From: Saccharofermentans sp.
Lineage (GTDB): Bacteria > Bacillota > Clostridia > Saccharofermentanales > Saccharofermentanaceae
Reading direction: 5' to 3'
Assembly (NCBI GenBank): GCA_024403795.1
Contig: JAKSRD010000002.1
Location: forward strand, 1-64,000
Length of the DNA stretch: 64,000 nt
How positions within the stretch are numbered: the stretch's first letter is position 1; each line of letters opens with the position of its first letter. Position numbers and translations under genes: made by a program. The notes below the pieces were generated by a model, which searched no databases, was not told where the DNA came from, and saw only the letters and a program-made list of their open reading frames with translations. Shown piece after piece: positions 53,854 to 62,310 of the stretch.

Positions 53854-55488
53854 ATGATGAAGGAAGTTAAACAGCTGGAAGAAGCTTCAAGAGTTAAGAA
53901 AGGATCGGGGAGCCCCGATCGGAATACTGCTTCAGAGGCTAAGAGCGTTACAATTCCTTTTGCGTGGCTTTACGCCTCTGCACTTCTCTTCCTGACATTA
54001 CCGCTGTTTATGTTTTTTATTGGGTATTTGCGCCTTGCTGTCGGCATTCCGCTTACCTTGGCATTTTTGGCAATCCTGTTCTATGCCATCTCAGATTGTC
54101 TTAATGATCCGAACGGGGTTAAGCTGTCTGACAGGAGCAAGGAGATCGAGATCCCGCTGTCGTATCTCATCGGTTGTGCCGTTACGGCACTTCTCATCTC
54201 TTTTGTAACCGGTGTCGGCGAGTATATCTTTACTCTTCAGGATCATCAGTACAGACGCGCGATAATGCGGGATCTGGTTAACTATGATTGGCCGGTAATA
54301 TATAATTATTCGACTCAGCAGAATCAAGAAGTAAGGGAGATCTTCGGCATAGCTTCCGGAGAGCGCGCATTCTCGTACTACTTTCTATATTGGATGCCGG
54401 CTGCTTTGGCAGGCAAGATCTTCGGCTTTGAATTCGGCAATTTTGTATTACTGCTATGGAACTCACTGGGAATTTTCCTCTGTTTTCTCGTCTCGAGTGC
54501 GGCAATCAGGAAGTATTCGCCGTGGGTCCCTTTTATGTTTGTATTTTTCTCCGGTCTTGATGCCATACCGAACGTAGTGCACTTATTTACACAATACAGC
54601 AGTTGGAGATGGTTTGAAGGTTTTGTGCCGGTAATGACCTATGTAAGCAATTTCAGAGAACTGGCATCTGTGTTCAATCAGATGGTTCCGTGCTTTTTGG
54701 TGGTAGGGCTCCTTCTCTTGTCCAATAATACAAGATCGACGGGTCTTACTGCCGGAATACTTTTCGCTTATTCACCATGGGCGGTATTCGGGATCATTCC
54801 GATCGTAGGTGCCGTACTCTTCGGGAAAAAGCATAGAGCAGAAACGATGGCCAAGACGCTTTTTAACACCTTCAGTCCCTCCAATATTACTTCAGCCGTA
54901 CTGCTTCTGGTCGTGTTGGGAAGTTATTACGGTGCAAATTCTTCAGCGACGGGAGTGAGAGGATTCGCGTGGACATATTTTGACAACCCCGTCTTGTTTA
55001 TTCCTGCGTATCTGGCCTTTGTTGCAATCGAAGTATTGCCTTTTGCTGTTATCCTCTATAAGAGTAAAAAGGATGACGCTTTATTCTGGGTGGCATTGAT
55101 CACGCTTCTCGTGATCCCGTTCTACAAGATAACCGATATGAACGATTTCTCGATGAGAGGCTCGATGCCGGCTCTATTCCTGCTTTGTATCTATATGAGT
55201 GATATTGTCGCAGAAGTAATGAACGAGAAGAATACTCCGACGACGAAGAAGGGATGGGCTAAATCAGCGGCAATAATGCTTACGGTTATTCTGATGATGG
55301 TCCCGGCTTTATTCAACGGTTTTATTATCTTCGGTTCTATAATAACGGGAGATCCCAGTGACAAAGAGGACATAGGATCATTCGGCAACATAAATAAAGC
55401 CGAATATGCTGAAGTAATCCAGGAACAGTTTTTTACCGAGGATTATAAGAACTGCTTCTTTTACAAGTACTTTGCCAAAAAGACCTGA
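53854..55488 (+). CDS. Polytopic membrane protein of unknown function, GT-C-like
   Basis: A 544-residue protein with a polar N-terminus (about 1-32) and roughly 11-13 membrane helices. The first external loop has the segment YDWPVIYNYST and downstream SGERAFSYYFLYWMPAALAG, the loop positions where GT-C glycosyltransferases carry acidic and aromatic residues. This and the neighbouring glycosyltransferase and YfhO genes make a polyprenyl-phosphate-sugar-dependent transferase plausible, but no family motif is firm. It ends exactly where the convergent GT2 gene ends. Confidence 0.7.
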   Translation: MMKEVKQLEEASRVKKGSGSPDRNTASEAKSVTIPFAWLYASALLFLTLPLFMFFIGYLRLAVGIPLTLAFLAILFYAISDCLNDPNGVKLSDRSKEIEIPLSYLIGCAVTALLISFVTGVGEYIFTLQDHQYRRAIMRDLVNYDWPVIYNYSTQQNQEVREIFGIASGERAFSYYFLYWMPAALAGKIFGFEFGNFVLLLWNSLGIFLCFLVSSAAIRKYSPWVPFMFVFFSGLDAIPNVVHLFTQYSSWRWFEGFVPVMTYVSNFRELASVFNQMVPCFLVVGLLLLSNNTRSTGLTAGILFAYSPWAVFGIIPIVGAVLFGKKHRAETMAKTLFNTFSPSNITSAVLLLVVLGSYYGANSSATGVRGFAWTYFDNPVLFIPAYLAFVAIEVLPFAVILYKSKKDDALFWVALITLLVIPFYKITDMNDFSMRGSMPALFLLCIYMSDIVAEVMNEKNTPTTKKGWAKSAAIMLTVILMMVPALFNGFIIFGSIITGDPSDKEDIGSFGNINKAEYAEVIQEQFFTEDYKNCFFYKYFAKKT

Positions 55489-56430
55489 TCAGTCTTTGGA
55501 TTCATCGGAAGGGATATAGATGGGTCTTCCCTTTGATTCGATATATGTTCTTCCGATATATTCACCGAGAATTCCGAGACACATAAGGATCAATCCGCCG
55601 ATAAAAAGTATGAAGCACAAGAGGGAAGGATAACCGGGAACCTCATTGTAGATCCTCAGGATTATCGCCCTGATGAAGTAATAGATCAAATAAATGAATC
55701 CGGCGCAGGCGAATCCGAAGCCGGAGAATGTAGCAAGCCTGAGAGGCGCGGTGGTAAACGCAACAATGCCGTCGATTGCATATTTGAAGAGCTTCCAGAA
55801 GCTCCATTTTGTCTCGCCGGCAACACGTTCAACGTTCTCATGTTCAACCCATTTTGTTCTGAAGCCTACCCACGCGAAAATACCCTTTGAAAAACGCTGG
55901 CGTTCGGAGAGACTCAGTATCGCATCAACAACTTCGCGCTTCATGAGTCTGAAATCTCTGGCACCGTCGGCAATCTCAACATCGCACATGCGGTTGATAA
56001 GCTTATAGAAGCGTCTTGCAAAAAAACTCCTGATCTTCGGTTCGCCTTTGCGAGTAACGCGTCTTGCCGCTACGATGTCATATTCGCCTGAATCAAGGAC
56101 CTTGATCATATCCGGAATGAGTGACGGAGGATCCTGCATGTCAGCATCAAGGATCGCCACATAATCGCCCTTTGCTTTTTGCATGCCGGCATACATGGCT
56201 GCTTCTTTGCCGAAATTACGCGAGAAGAAGACATATTTTACGTCCGGATCCTTCTCGGAAAGCTCTTTTATGATGGAGGAAGTCTTATCGCGGCTTCCGT
56301 CATTTATAAAAATGAATTCAAAATGCCTCTCCTCTGTTGATTCGGATGTGCGGACGGCACATAACGCTTCATACAGGATCGGAAGGGATCCTTCTTCGTT
56401 ATAGCAAGGAATGATAAGGCTTACCAGCAT
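55489..56430 (-). CDS. GT2 polyprenyl-phosphate glycosyltransferase (GtrB/CsbB-like)
   Basis: A 313-residue enzyme that loads a sugar onto a lipid carrier. It has the GT2 domain (SLIIPCYNEEGSLP, FINDGSRDKT, the metal site AILDADMQDPP, DGARDFRLM) and two membrane helices at the C-terminus (about 230-255 and 265-290), the layout of DPM1/GtrB/CsbB. The start is the ATG with AAGGAG 8 bases upstream. It is divergent from the YfhO gene, with 122 bases between. Confidence 0.92.
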   Translation of the reverse strand: MLVSLIIPCYNEEGSLPILYEALCAVRTSESTEERHFEFIFINDGSRDKTSSIIKELSEKDPDVKYVFFSRNFGKEAAMYAGMQKAKGDYVAILDADMQDPPSLIPDMIKVLDSGEYDIVAARRVTRKGEPKIRSFFARRFYKLINRMCDVEIADGARDFRLMKREVVDAILSLSERQRFSKGIFAWVGFRTKWVEHENVERVAGETKWSFWKLFKYAIDGIVAFTTAPLRLATFSGFGFACAGFIYLIYYFIRAIILRIYNEVPGYPSLLCFILFIGGLILMCLGILGEYIGRTYIESKGRPIYIPSDESKD

Positions 56431-56470
56431 GAGCGACTCCTTCCGGAAAGAGAACATGATCAAGGCGTAT

Positions 56471-56500
56471 TTGAAACGCTTATTTAAAATGTATTATAAT
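56471..56500 (+). promoter_or_regulatory. Promoter of the YfhO gene, possibly bidirectional
   Basis: TTGAAA (56471-56476) and TATAAT (56495-56500) are 18 bases apart. The -10 is part of ATTATAAT (56493-56500), which reads the same on the other strand, so it could also serve the divergent GT2 gene, although the minus-strand -35 is poor. Confidence 0.55.
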
Positions 56501-56552
56501 CAAAAAATACAGGTCATGACAACAGACCAGCCGAAGAAAGGGCACACGGAAA

Positions 56553-59459
56553 ATGAAAGAACTTACAAGTCTGCAAGGTGCTTCGAGAATCAAGAGCAAC
56601 CAATCTTCTCCCAAACCTGCTTTATTAGAGAAGGGCAAACATGATTTTCGTCCACTGTATGCATTCCTTATTACTTTAGTCCTCTATGTAGTGGCTTTGC
56701 TGGTATGCAATAAGTATCCGTTCGGGAAATATTCTTTCCTCCTGAGTGATCTTCAGGCGCAGTATGCTCCCTTTCTGGCCTTACTGAGAAGCAAACTTGC
56801 AGAGATAGGTTCGGTATCAGACGGTCATTTGCTGTCATTCCTCTCATATTCGTTCAAGTTGGGACTTGGTAAGAATTTTATGGGATCTTACGGATATTAC
56901 ATGGCAAGCCCCTTCAACTTTATATACCTTCTGTTTAATGAGGCACAGATAGATGCTGCGGTTATTGCTATAGTTGTCGCGAAGCTCAGTCTTTCTTCGG
57001 CATTCATGTGTCTCTTCCTCGGCAGTAAAACTGATAACAAGAAAACTCTTTGGCCTGTGCTTCTCGGAATCATGTATGCCTTTTCATTGTATTCACAAGC
57101 CTTCTTATTTCAAATCATGTGGCTTGACGGATATATGCTTCTTCCGTTGATCCTGTATTTTACCGAGAGATTTATCAAGAAGCAGAAATATGCGGGACTT
57201 GTATTGTCACTGCTGGTACTCTTCATTGCCAATTACTATATTGCGTATATGGTTGGAATTGCGTCCTTTCTTTACCTTTGCATCAGATTGTTCGAAGAGA
57301 GGCTTAAGATCAAGGAGGCTCTTGGCATCGGTCTGAGATTTGTCCTGACAGCAGGCTTTACGGGCCTCGTGACGGCAGTCATGCTAGTGCCTGTAGGTAT
57401 TGATACCATAAAAAATGCCGACCGTACCATCGTGAATAACAGTAACTCGCTCATCACTTATTCGCCCATCACTTTGATAAACATGATGCTTTTGGGCGAT
57501 TCCGGTGATTTTGCTGATGTTCTCTCATCCAATTATCCGTTTTTGTTTATTTGTCTGCCGGTAACGATCCTGATGATTCTGTACTTTATCAGCCCTGTTT
57601 TCAAAGGCAGAGAGAGACGTATACACGGAGTTTGTGTTGCCGGTGCGATACTTTCGACGTTACTGTATCCTCTGGATAAGGCATGGCAGGTTTTCGACGA
57701 TCCCAACTGGTTCTATCACAGACAGTCATTTGTTTTCCTTCCTATATTTCTGATCATCGCTTTGAAGGTTCTTCCAAAACTGAAAATAGTAGCACGCAAA
57801 GATATAGTCAAGGTAATACTTGTAATGGTAGCACTTACGGTAATCGATTACTCATTCGGAGATATGAAGGATAAGTCCACGACTTTTATCCTGAACATTT
57901 CCCTCTCTGTTGCCTACTGTTTGATCATGATGGGATACGGATTCGAGAACTGGCACGATCAGCTTCGAGATATGCCTAAGCTACTGTCGCCGATTATGTC
58001 ATTTTTTATCGTTTTCGAGTTGATAGGTGCTGGACTTATGATGTCTTCCGGCATTGTGACTCTGACTAATTACGGAGGCTCCGCGGAAGAATACAGCGAC
58101 TCTATCAGAGCCGAAGCGGAATTCGGTGATTATTCCAAAGCACAGAACGCCGGCAGCGGAGCTTTCAGAGCAGAAGGTGAGCATACGCCGGAATATACGA
58201 CAAAGTACTATGCTCAGGAGGGAGAGTCCTTCTACGGCAATTACAACGGTCTGTCGTTTTTCAATTCCAATTCCAATAAGAGCATGCAGCATTTCATAAA
58301 GCAGCTGGGATACCCGACGAACTATAATTACTTTGCCGTTAATCACTCGTTTGCTTGTCCTTCGACGGATGCTTTTCTGTCGATCGGTTCGATGTCAACG
58401 AGAAGAGAATTGGCTTTTTACCGCTTGGAAGGTCAGGATTCTTACGGTTCAGGCATGAATTTCTATGCCAACGACGACGTAATGCCTCTGGCTTTTGCTG
58501 CAGATAAGGGAGCAATGGATTTCGATTTCTACAGGCTGGAGAAGGATGCCGTGGAGAAAAACTACTTTGCTTTCCAGAATGACTGGTATCATTCATTATA
58601 TCCGAATGAGTTTAACGAAGGTTTCTTCAACGAGATCGATGCCGGAGTTTTAGGCGAACCTGTGATAACCAATGCCTCATCGTTTGACAAGAGTGCATAC
58701 ATTACCCACGAAGAGTACCTGAACAAGATATCCGGCGAGTCTTCTGCGTCTTCGGGTGTGAACAGTGATCCTCTCGGACTTGAGGCTTCGGTCAGCAAAG
58801 AGCTTGCCGATAACATAACGGTCTTGTACAGAAATAATGAGAATATCCCGATTGCGGTTGAGTATGAATTCCGGGCTCCCAATTCGGATGAGATTTATTG
58901 TTCTGTTGTCGGAGGAAGGATCCTGGATGAGACGAATGTATATGTTAACGGAATCCTTACCTCTGAATGTTCCGGCAATACCTATTATTCACAGATATTC
59001 AGAGTGGGAAGCTTTCAGCCCGGCGAGAATGTTAAGGTTACCTTCCTCTCGGATTCAGACAGTTGGTCTTATCTGAACATCAGATTTGCAAGCTTTGATT
59101 ATGCTGCTTTCAGAACACAGTTTGAGAATATAGACAAGACGAAGGTTGATGTTGTTGAAGTATCTGACGGATATGCCAAATTCAACATTAACGGACTTGA
59201 TGCCGAAGATACCGTTATCACAACGATTCCGGAGGAGGCAGGTTGGCAGCTCTTCATTGACGGTGCTCCGGTTGAACACAACGTGTATCAGAAGGCTTTT
59301 ATCGCATTTGATGTTCCTTCCGGCAGTCACACGGCAGAGCTCGTCTTTACGGCACCGGGATTGAAGTTTGGCGCCGTAGTATCGTGTGTCGGCATAGTTT
59401 GTCTTGCAGCATTTATCGTTATTGATAAAAATCGCTCGAAAATGAAAGAGAATAATTAA
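56553..59459 (+). CDS. YfhO-family membrane glycosyltransferase
   Basis: A 968-residue protein. After a polar N-terminus come about 12-13 membrane helices (about residues 35-510), then a large external domain (about 515-940) and a final membrane helix before a basic tail. The block FLLSDLQAQYAPFLALLRSKL and the MGSYGYYMASPFNFIYLLF loop are typical of the YfhO family. In Bacillus and Listeria such proteins move a sugar from lipid carrier to lipoteichoic or wall polymers on the outside, working with a CsbB-type enzyme. Start has only a weak GGAAA site. Confidence 0.88.
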   Translation: MKELTSLQGASRIKSNQSSPKPALLEKGKHDFRPLYAFLITLVLYVVALLVCNKYPFGKYSFLLSDLQAQYAPFLALLRSKLAEIGSVSDGHLLSFLSYSFKLGLGKNFMGSYGYYMASPFNFIYLLFNEAQIDAAVIAIVVAKLSLSSAFMCLFLGSKTDNKKTLWPVLLGIMYAFSLYSQAFLFQIMWLDGYMLLPLILYFTERFIKKQKYAGLVLSLLVLFIANYYIAYMVGIASFLYLCIRLFEERLKIKEALGIGLRFVLTAGFTGLVTAVMLVPVGIDTIKNADRTIVNNSNSLITYSPITLINMMLLGDSGDFADVLSSNYPFLFICLPVTILMILYFISPVFKGRERRIHGVCVAGAILSTLLYPLDKAWQVFDDPNWFYHRQSFVFLPIFLIIALKVLPKLKIVARKDIVKVILVMVALTVIDYSFGDMKDKSTTFILNISLSVAYCLIMMGYGFENWHDQLRDMPKLLSPIMSFFIVFELIGAGLMMSSGIVTLTNYGGSAEEYSDSIRAEAEFGDYSKAQNAGSGAFRAEGEHTPEYTTKYYAQEGESFYGNYNGLSFFNSNSNKSMQHFIKQLGYPTNYNYFAVNHSFACPSTDAFLSIGSMSTRRELAFYRLEGQDSYGSGMNFYANDDVMPLAFAADKGAMDFDFYRLEKDAVEKNYFAFQNDWYHSLYPNEFNEGFFNEIDAGVLGEPVITNASSFDKSAYITHEEYLNKISGESSASSGVNSDPLGLEASVSKELADNITVLYRNNENIPIAVEYEFRAPNSDEIYCSVVGGRILDETNVYVNGILTSECSGNTYYSQIFRVGSFQPGENVKVTFLSDSDSWSYLNIRFASFDYAAFRTQFENIDKTKVDVVEVSDGYAKFNINGLDAEDTVITTIPEEAGWQLFIDGAPVEHNVYQKAFIAFDVPSGSHTAELVFTAPGLKFGAVVSCVGIVCLAAFIVIDKNRSKMKENN

Positions 59460-59512
59460 TATATCGGCTATCTTTATTATGATAAGAACTAATGCTTCGG
59501 AGGTTATGACAT

Positions 59513-61300
59513 ATGGATTATAAGAAAGAGTATGAATTGTGGTCAACAGATCCTTTCTTTGATGAGGGAACCCGTAATGAACTCATCTCGATCAAGGATG
59601 ACGAGAAAGAGATCGAAGACAGATTCTACAGGAATCTCGAGTTCGGTACTGCAGGCTTGAGAGGCGTTCTCGGTGCCGGCACGAACAGAATGAATGTTTA
59701 TACAGTTGCCAAGGCATCTGAAGGACTTGCAAAGTTTATCCTCTCGTGTGGCGATGAAGCTGTATCAAAGGGAGTAGTCATCTCTTACGACTCAAGACAT
59801 TTTTCACCGGAATTCGCTGAGATCACTGCCATGGTCCTTGCTGCTAACGGCATTCCTTCAAGACTCTCTGATGAATTAAGACCCGTTCCGGTACTCTCTT
59901 ATTCAGTCAGATATTTCAAGGCTTTTGCAGGCGTAATGATCACGGCTTCCCATAACCCTTCAAAGTACAACGGTTATAAGGTTTACGGTGAAGACGGCGG
60001 ACAAGTACCTCCTGAAGCAGCCAATGCCGTGCTCTCAAATATTGAAGCAATTACTGATATCAGAACCGTGAAGATGATGGATATCAATGAAGCGAAGGCT
60101 AAGGGTCTCGTGACCTCATTCGGTCCTGAGGTCGATAAGGCTTACACGGAGATGCTTACCAAGCTCGTGGTCGATCCTGCCGCCATTGCAAAGCAGGCAG
60201 ACATGAGCATCGTTTATACTCCTCTTCACGGTTCAGGCAATAAGCCCGTAAGAAGGATCCTTGATGCAGTAGGCTTTAAGAACATCCATATCGTAGCTGA
60301 ACAGGAATTACCTGATGGTGCCTTCCCGACAGTCAGCCTTCCGAACCCCGAGAATCCGGAAGCCCTTTCAATGGCGATCGAGCTTGCCAAGAAGACAGAT
60401 GCTTCCCTGGTATTCGGTACGGATCCTGACTCTGACAGGATCGGTGCTGCAGCGAAGATCATAGAGAACGGTGAGGTTAAGTACAAGTGCTTCTCCGGCA
60501 ATCAGATGGGACTCATGCTTCTGGACTATATCCTTGATGCAAAGCAGCAACAGGGTAATCTTCCTGATAAGTCTTTTGCCGTAACAACGATCGTATCATC
60601 CAAGCTCGTAAAGAACATCTGTGATTTTTACGGTGTTGAGCTTCAGGAGACTTTGACCGGATTTAAATTTATCGGTGAGAGGATCAAGATCGACGACGAA
60701 TTCGGTGATAAGCATTTCCAGTTCGGCTTCGAAGAGAGCTACGGTTATCTCTCGGGCGTTGACGTTCGTGATAAGGATGCCGTTGTAGCCGCAATGCTCA
60801 TCTGCAACATGGCAGCTGCTTCATTCGAGAAGGGCGAGACACTTGCTGACAGACTTGACCATTTGTATGAGAAGTACGGATATGGTTTTGAGCAGACGAT
60901 CAGCTGCACTCTTGAGGGCAAAGAGGGTATCGAGAAGATCGGTTCATGCATGAAGGAATTGAGAGCTGAGCTCTCTGCATGCAAGGACCTGAGCGGTGCC
61001 GGTAAGCTTCTCGGCGGAGCTACAGTCAAGGCTGTTCGCGACTATCAGGAATCCAAGCGTTATGAATTCACCGACGACGGTGTTAAGGTTACGGACATTA
61101 CTCTTCCCAAGTCAAATGTTCTGCTTTATGAGCTGGGCGGCGACAAGGGTATCGATTGGGCTTGTGCAAGACCTTCCGGTACAGAGCCTAAACTTAAGAT
61201 CTATCTGGGAGCTTATAATTCTTCAAAGGCAGATGCTGAAGCAGCCATGTCTTGCATCAAGGGACAGGTTGAGGGTTATGTAAAATCCAAGCTTGTATAA
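59513..61300 (+). CDS. pgcA: Phosphoglucomutase (alpha-D-phosphohexomutase family)
   Basis: A 595-residue mutase that would convert glucose 1-phosphate to glucose 6-phosphate. Motifs: the active-site serine in TASHNPSKYNGYKVYG, metal-binding GTDPDSDRIG, the sugar loop GFEESYGYLSG, and the phosphate-binding RPSGTEPKLKIY. N-terminal FGTAGLRGVLGAGTNRMN marks the PgcA type of Firmicutes. CGGAGG ribosome site. It supplies the step after the GH94 phosphorylases and before UDP-glucose synthesis. Confidence 0.93.
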   Translation: MDYKKEYELWSTDPFFDEGTRNELISIKDDEKEIEDRFYRNLEFGTAGLRGVLGAGTNRMNVYTVAKASEGLAKFILSCGDEAVSKGVVISYDSRHFSPEFAEITAMVLAANGIPSRLSDELRPVPVLSYSVRYFKAFAGVMITASHNPSKYNGYKVYGEDGGQVPPEAANAVLSNIEAITDIRTVKMMDINEAKAKGLVTSFGPEVDKAYTEMLTKLVVDPAAIAKQADMSIVYTPLHGSGNKPVRRILDAVGFKNIHIVAEQELPDGAFPTVSLPNPENPEALSMAIELAKKTDASLVFGTDPDSDRIGAAAKIIENGEVKYKCFSGNQMGLMLLDYILDAKQQQGNLPDKSFAVTTIVSSKLVKNICDFYGVELQETLTGFKFIGERIKIDDEFGDKHFQFGFEESYGYLSGVDVRDKDAVVAAMLICNMAAASFEKGETLADRLDHLYEKYGYGFEQTISCTLEGKEGIEKIGSCMKELRAELSACKDLSGAGKLLGGATVKAVRDYQESKRYEFTDDGVKVTDITLPKSNVLLYELGGDKGIDWACARPSGTEPKLKIYLGAYNSSKADAEAAMSCIKGQVEGYVKSKLV

Positions 61301-61302
61301 GC

Positions 61303-62145
61303 TTACATCTGTTCTGCTAACGGAATAACGTATTCATAGACAGCCTTGGCGAAGCCGAGGCTGTCATAATTTGCGGAGATATATGAGGCGGCTTTTTTCG
61401 CGCCATCCGTAGCATTTCCAACGGCAATGCCGTAGCGGGCAGCCGCGATCATGGAAACATCATTCTCATTGTCACCGATCGCGAAAGTCTTTGTCTGCGG
61501 AATGTTCAGATAAGACGCCAGATTTACCAGTGCATCTCCCTTTGTCGAGCCTTTGGGCATGATGTCATAGAGTCCCGGCCCGGAGTAGATTGCTTCAAGT
61601 TCAGGATCTGACGAGAGCATGGCGAGGATCTCATTATTCGGATTTTGCAGAAGGACTTTGTTGAAATGCGGAATTTGATCCTTGTCCGGAAAGCTGTTAT
61701 CAAAATCGATCATCGGCGCCTGCTCAGACGGCTTGAGTCCTTTGTTATAAGCATTAACAAAAGATTTACGGTTTGAGAAGGGCGCGAAAAAGATCCCCTC
61801 ATCCGAATAAAGGGTAACATCGGCATTGTTGTCCAACAGACAGCGCAACATACGCCTGAGCTTATCTTCCTTAAAATTCCTTGCTGCAAACTGTGTATTT
61901 GTCAGAGGATCAAAAAGTGTACCGCCGTTGCTCGTGATCAACGGGACGTCGAGTTCAAGGTCATCAACGTATCTTCCGACAAGAAAAGCGGATCTTCCGG
62001 TAGCGATCGTGAAGGCCACACCCGCTTTTTTAAGATCGCGTATAGCTACTTTGTTGCCCTCAAAAACGTCTTCGCCGGGTCTCAAAAGCGTATAGTCCAT
62101 GTCGGCTGCAAGAAGCGCCTTATACCTGTTATTCATATTTGCCAT
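61303..62145 (-). CDS. Cof-type HAD phosphatase
   Basis: A 280-residue hydrolase of the HAD superfamily, class IIB cap. Motif I is DMDYT (nucleophile Asp16 region), motif II TGRS, and motif III/IV GDNENDVSMIAAARYGIAVGNA. Substrate is probably a sugar phosphate or flavin phosphate but cannot be read from sequence. Two start codons (62145 and 62136) are possible; the first has GAGGT upstream. It converges with the phosphoglucomutase gene. Confidence 0.9.
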   Translation of the reverse strand: MANMNNRYKALLAADMDYTLLRPGEDVFEGNKVAIRDLKKAGVAFTIATGRSAFLVGRYVDDLELDVPLITSNGGTLFDPLTNTQFAARNFKEDKLRRMLRCLLDNNADVTLYSDEGIFFAPFSNRKSFVNAYNKGLKPSEQAPMIDFDNSFPDKDQIPHFNKVLLQNPNNEILAMLSSDPELEAIYSGPGLYDIMPKGSTKGDALVNLASYLNIPQTKTFAIGDNENDVSMIAAARYGIAVGNATDGAKKAASYISANYDSLGFAKAVYEYVIPLAEQM

Positions 62146-62231
62146 CCTTTTACCTCAGAAACATAAACGATTTTACAACAAGAGCGGATAAAATGAGTTC
62201 ATATTTTTGACATAATGCAATCACGTTTCGG

Positions 62232-62260
62232 TTGAATATTGCATACGGGATGTTTATTAT
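62232..62260 (+). promoter_or_regulatory. Putative sigma-A promoter for the VanW-family gene
   Basis: TTGAAT (62232-62237) and TATTAT (62255-62260) are 17 bases apart, 51 bases before the start codon at 62311. Confidence 0.55.
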
Positions 62261-62310
62261 TGTGTTGTGTTTCAACATTACATTTCAGTTTCTTTTAGGG
62301 GTTAGGTAAT

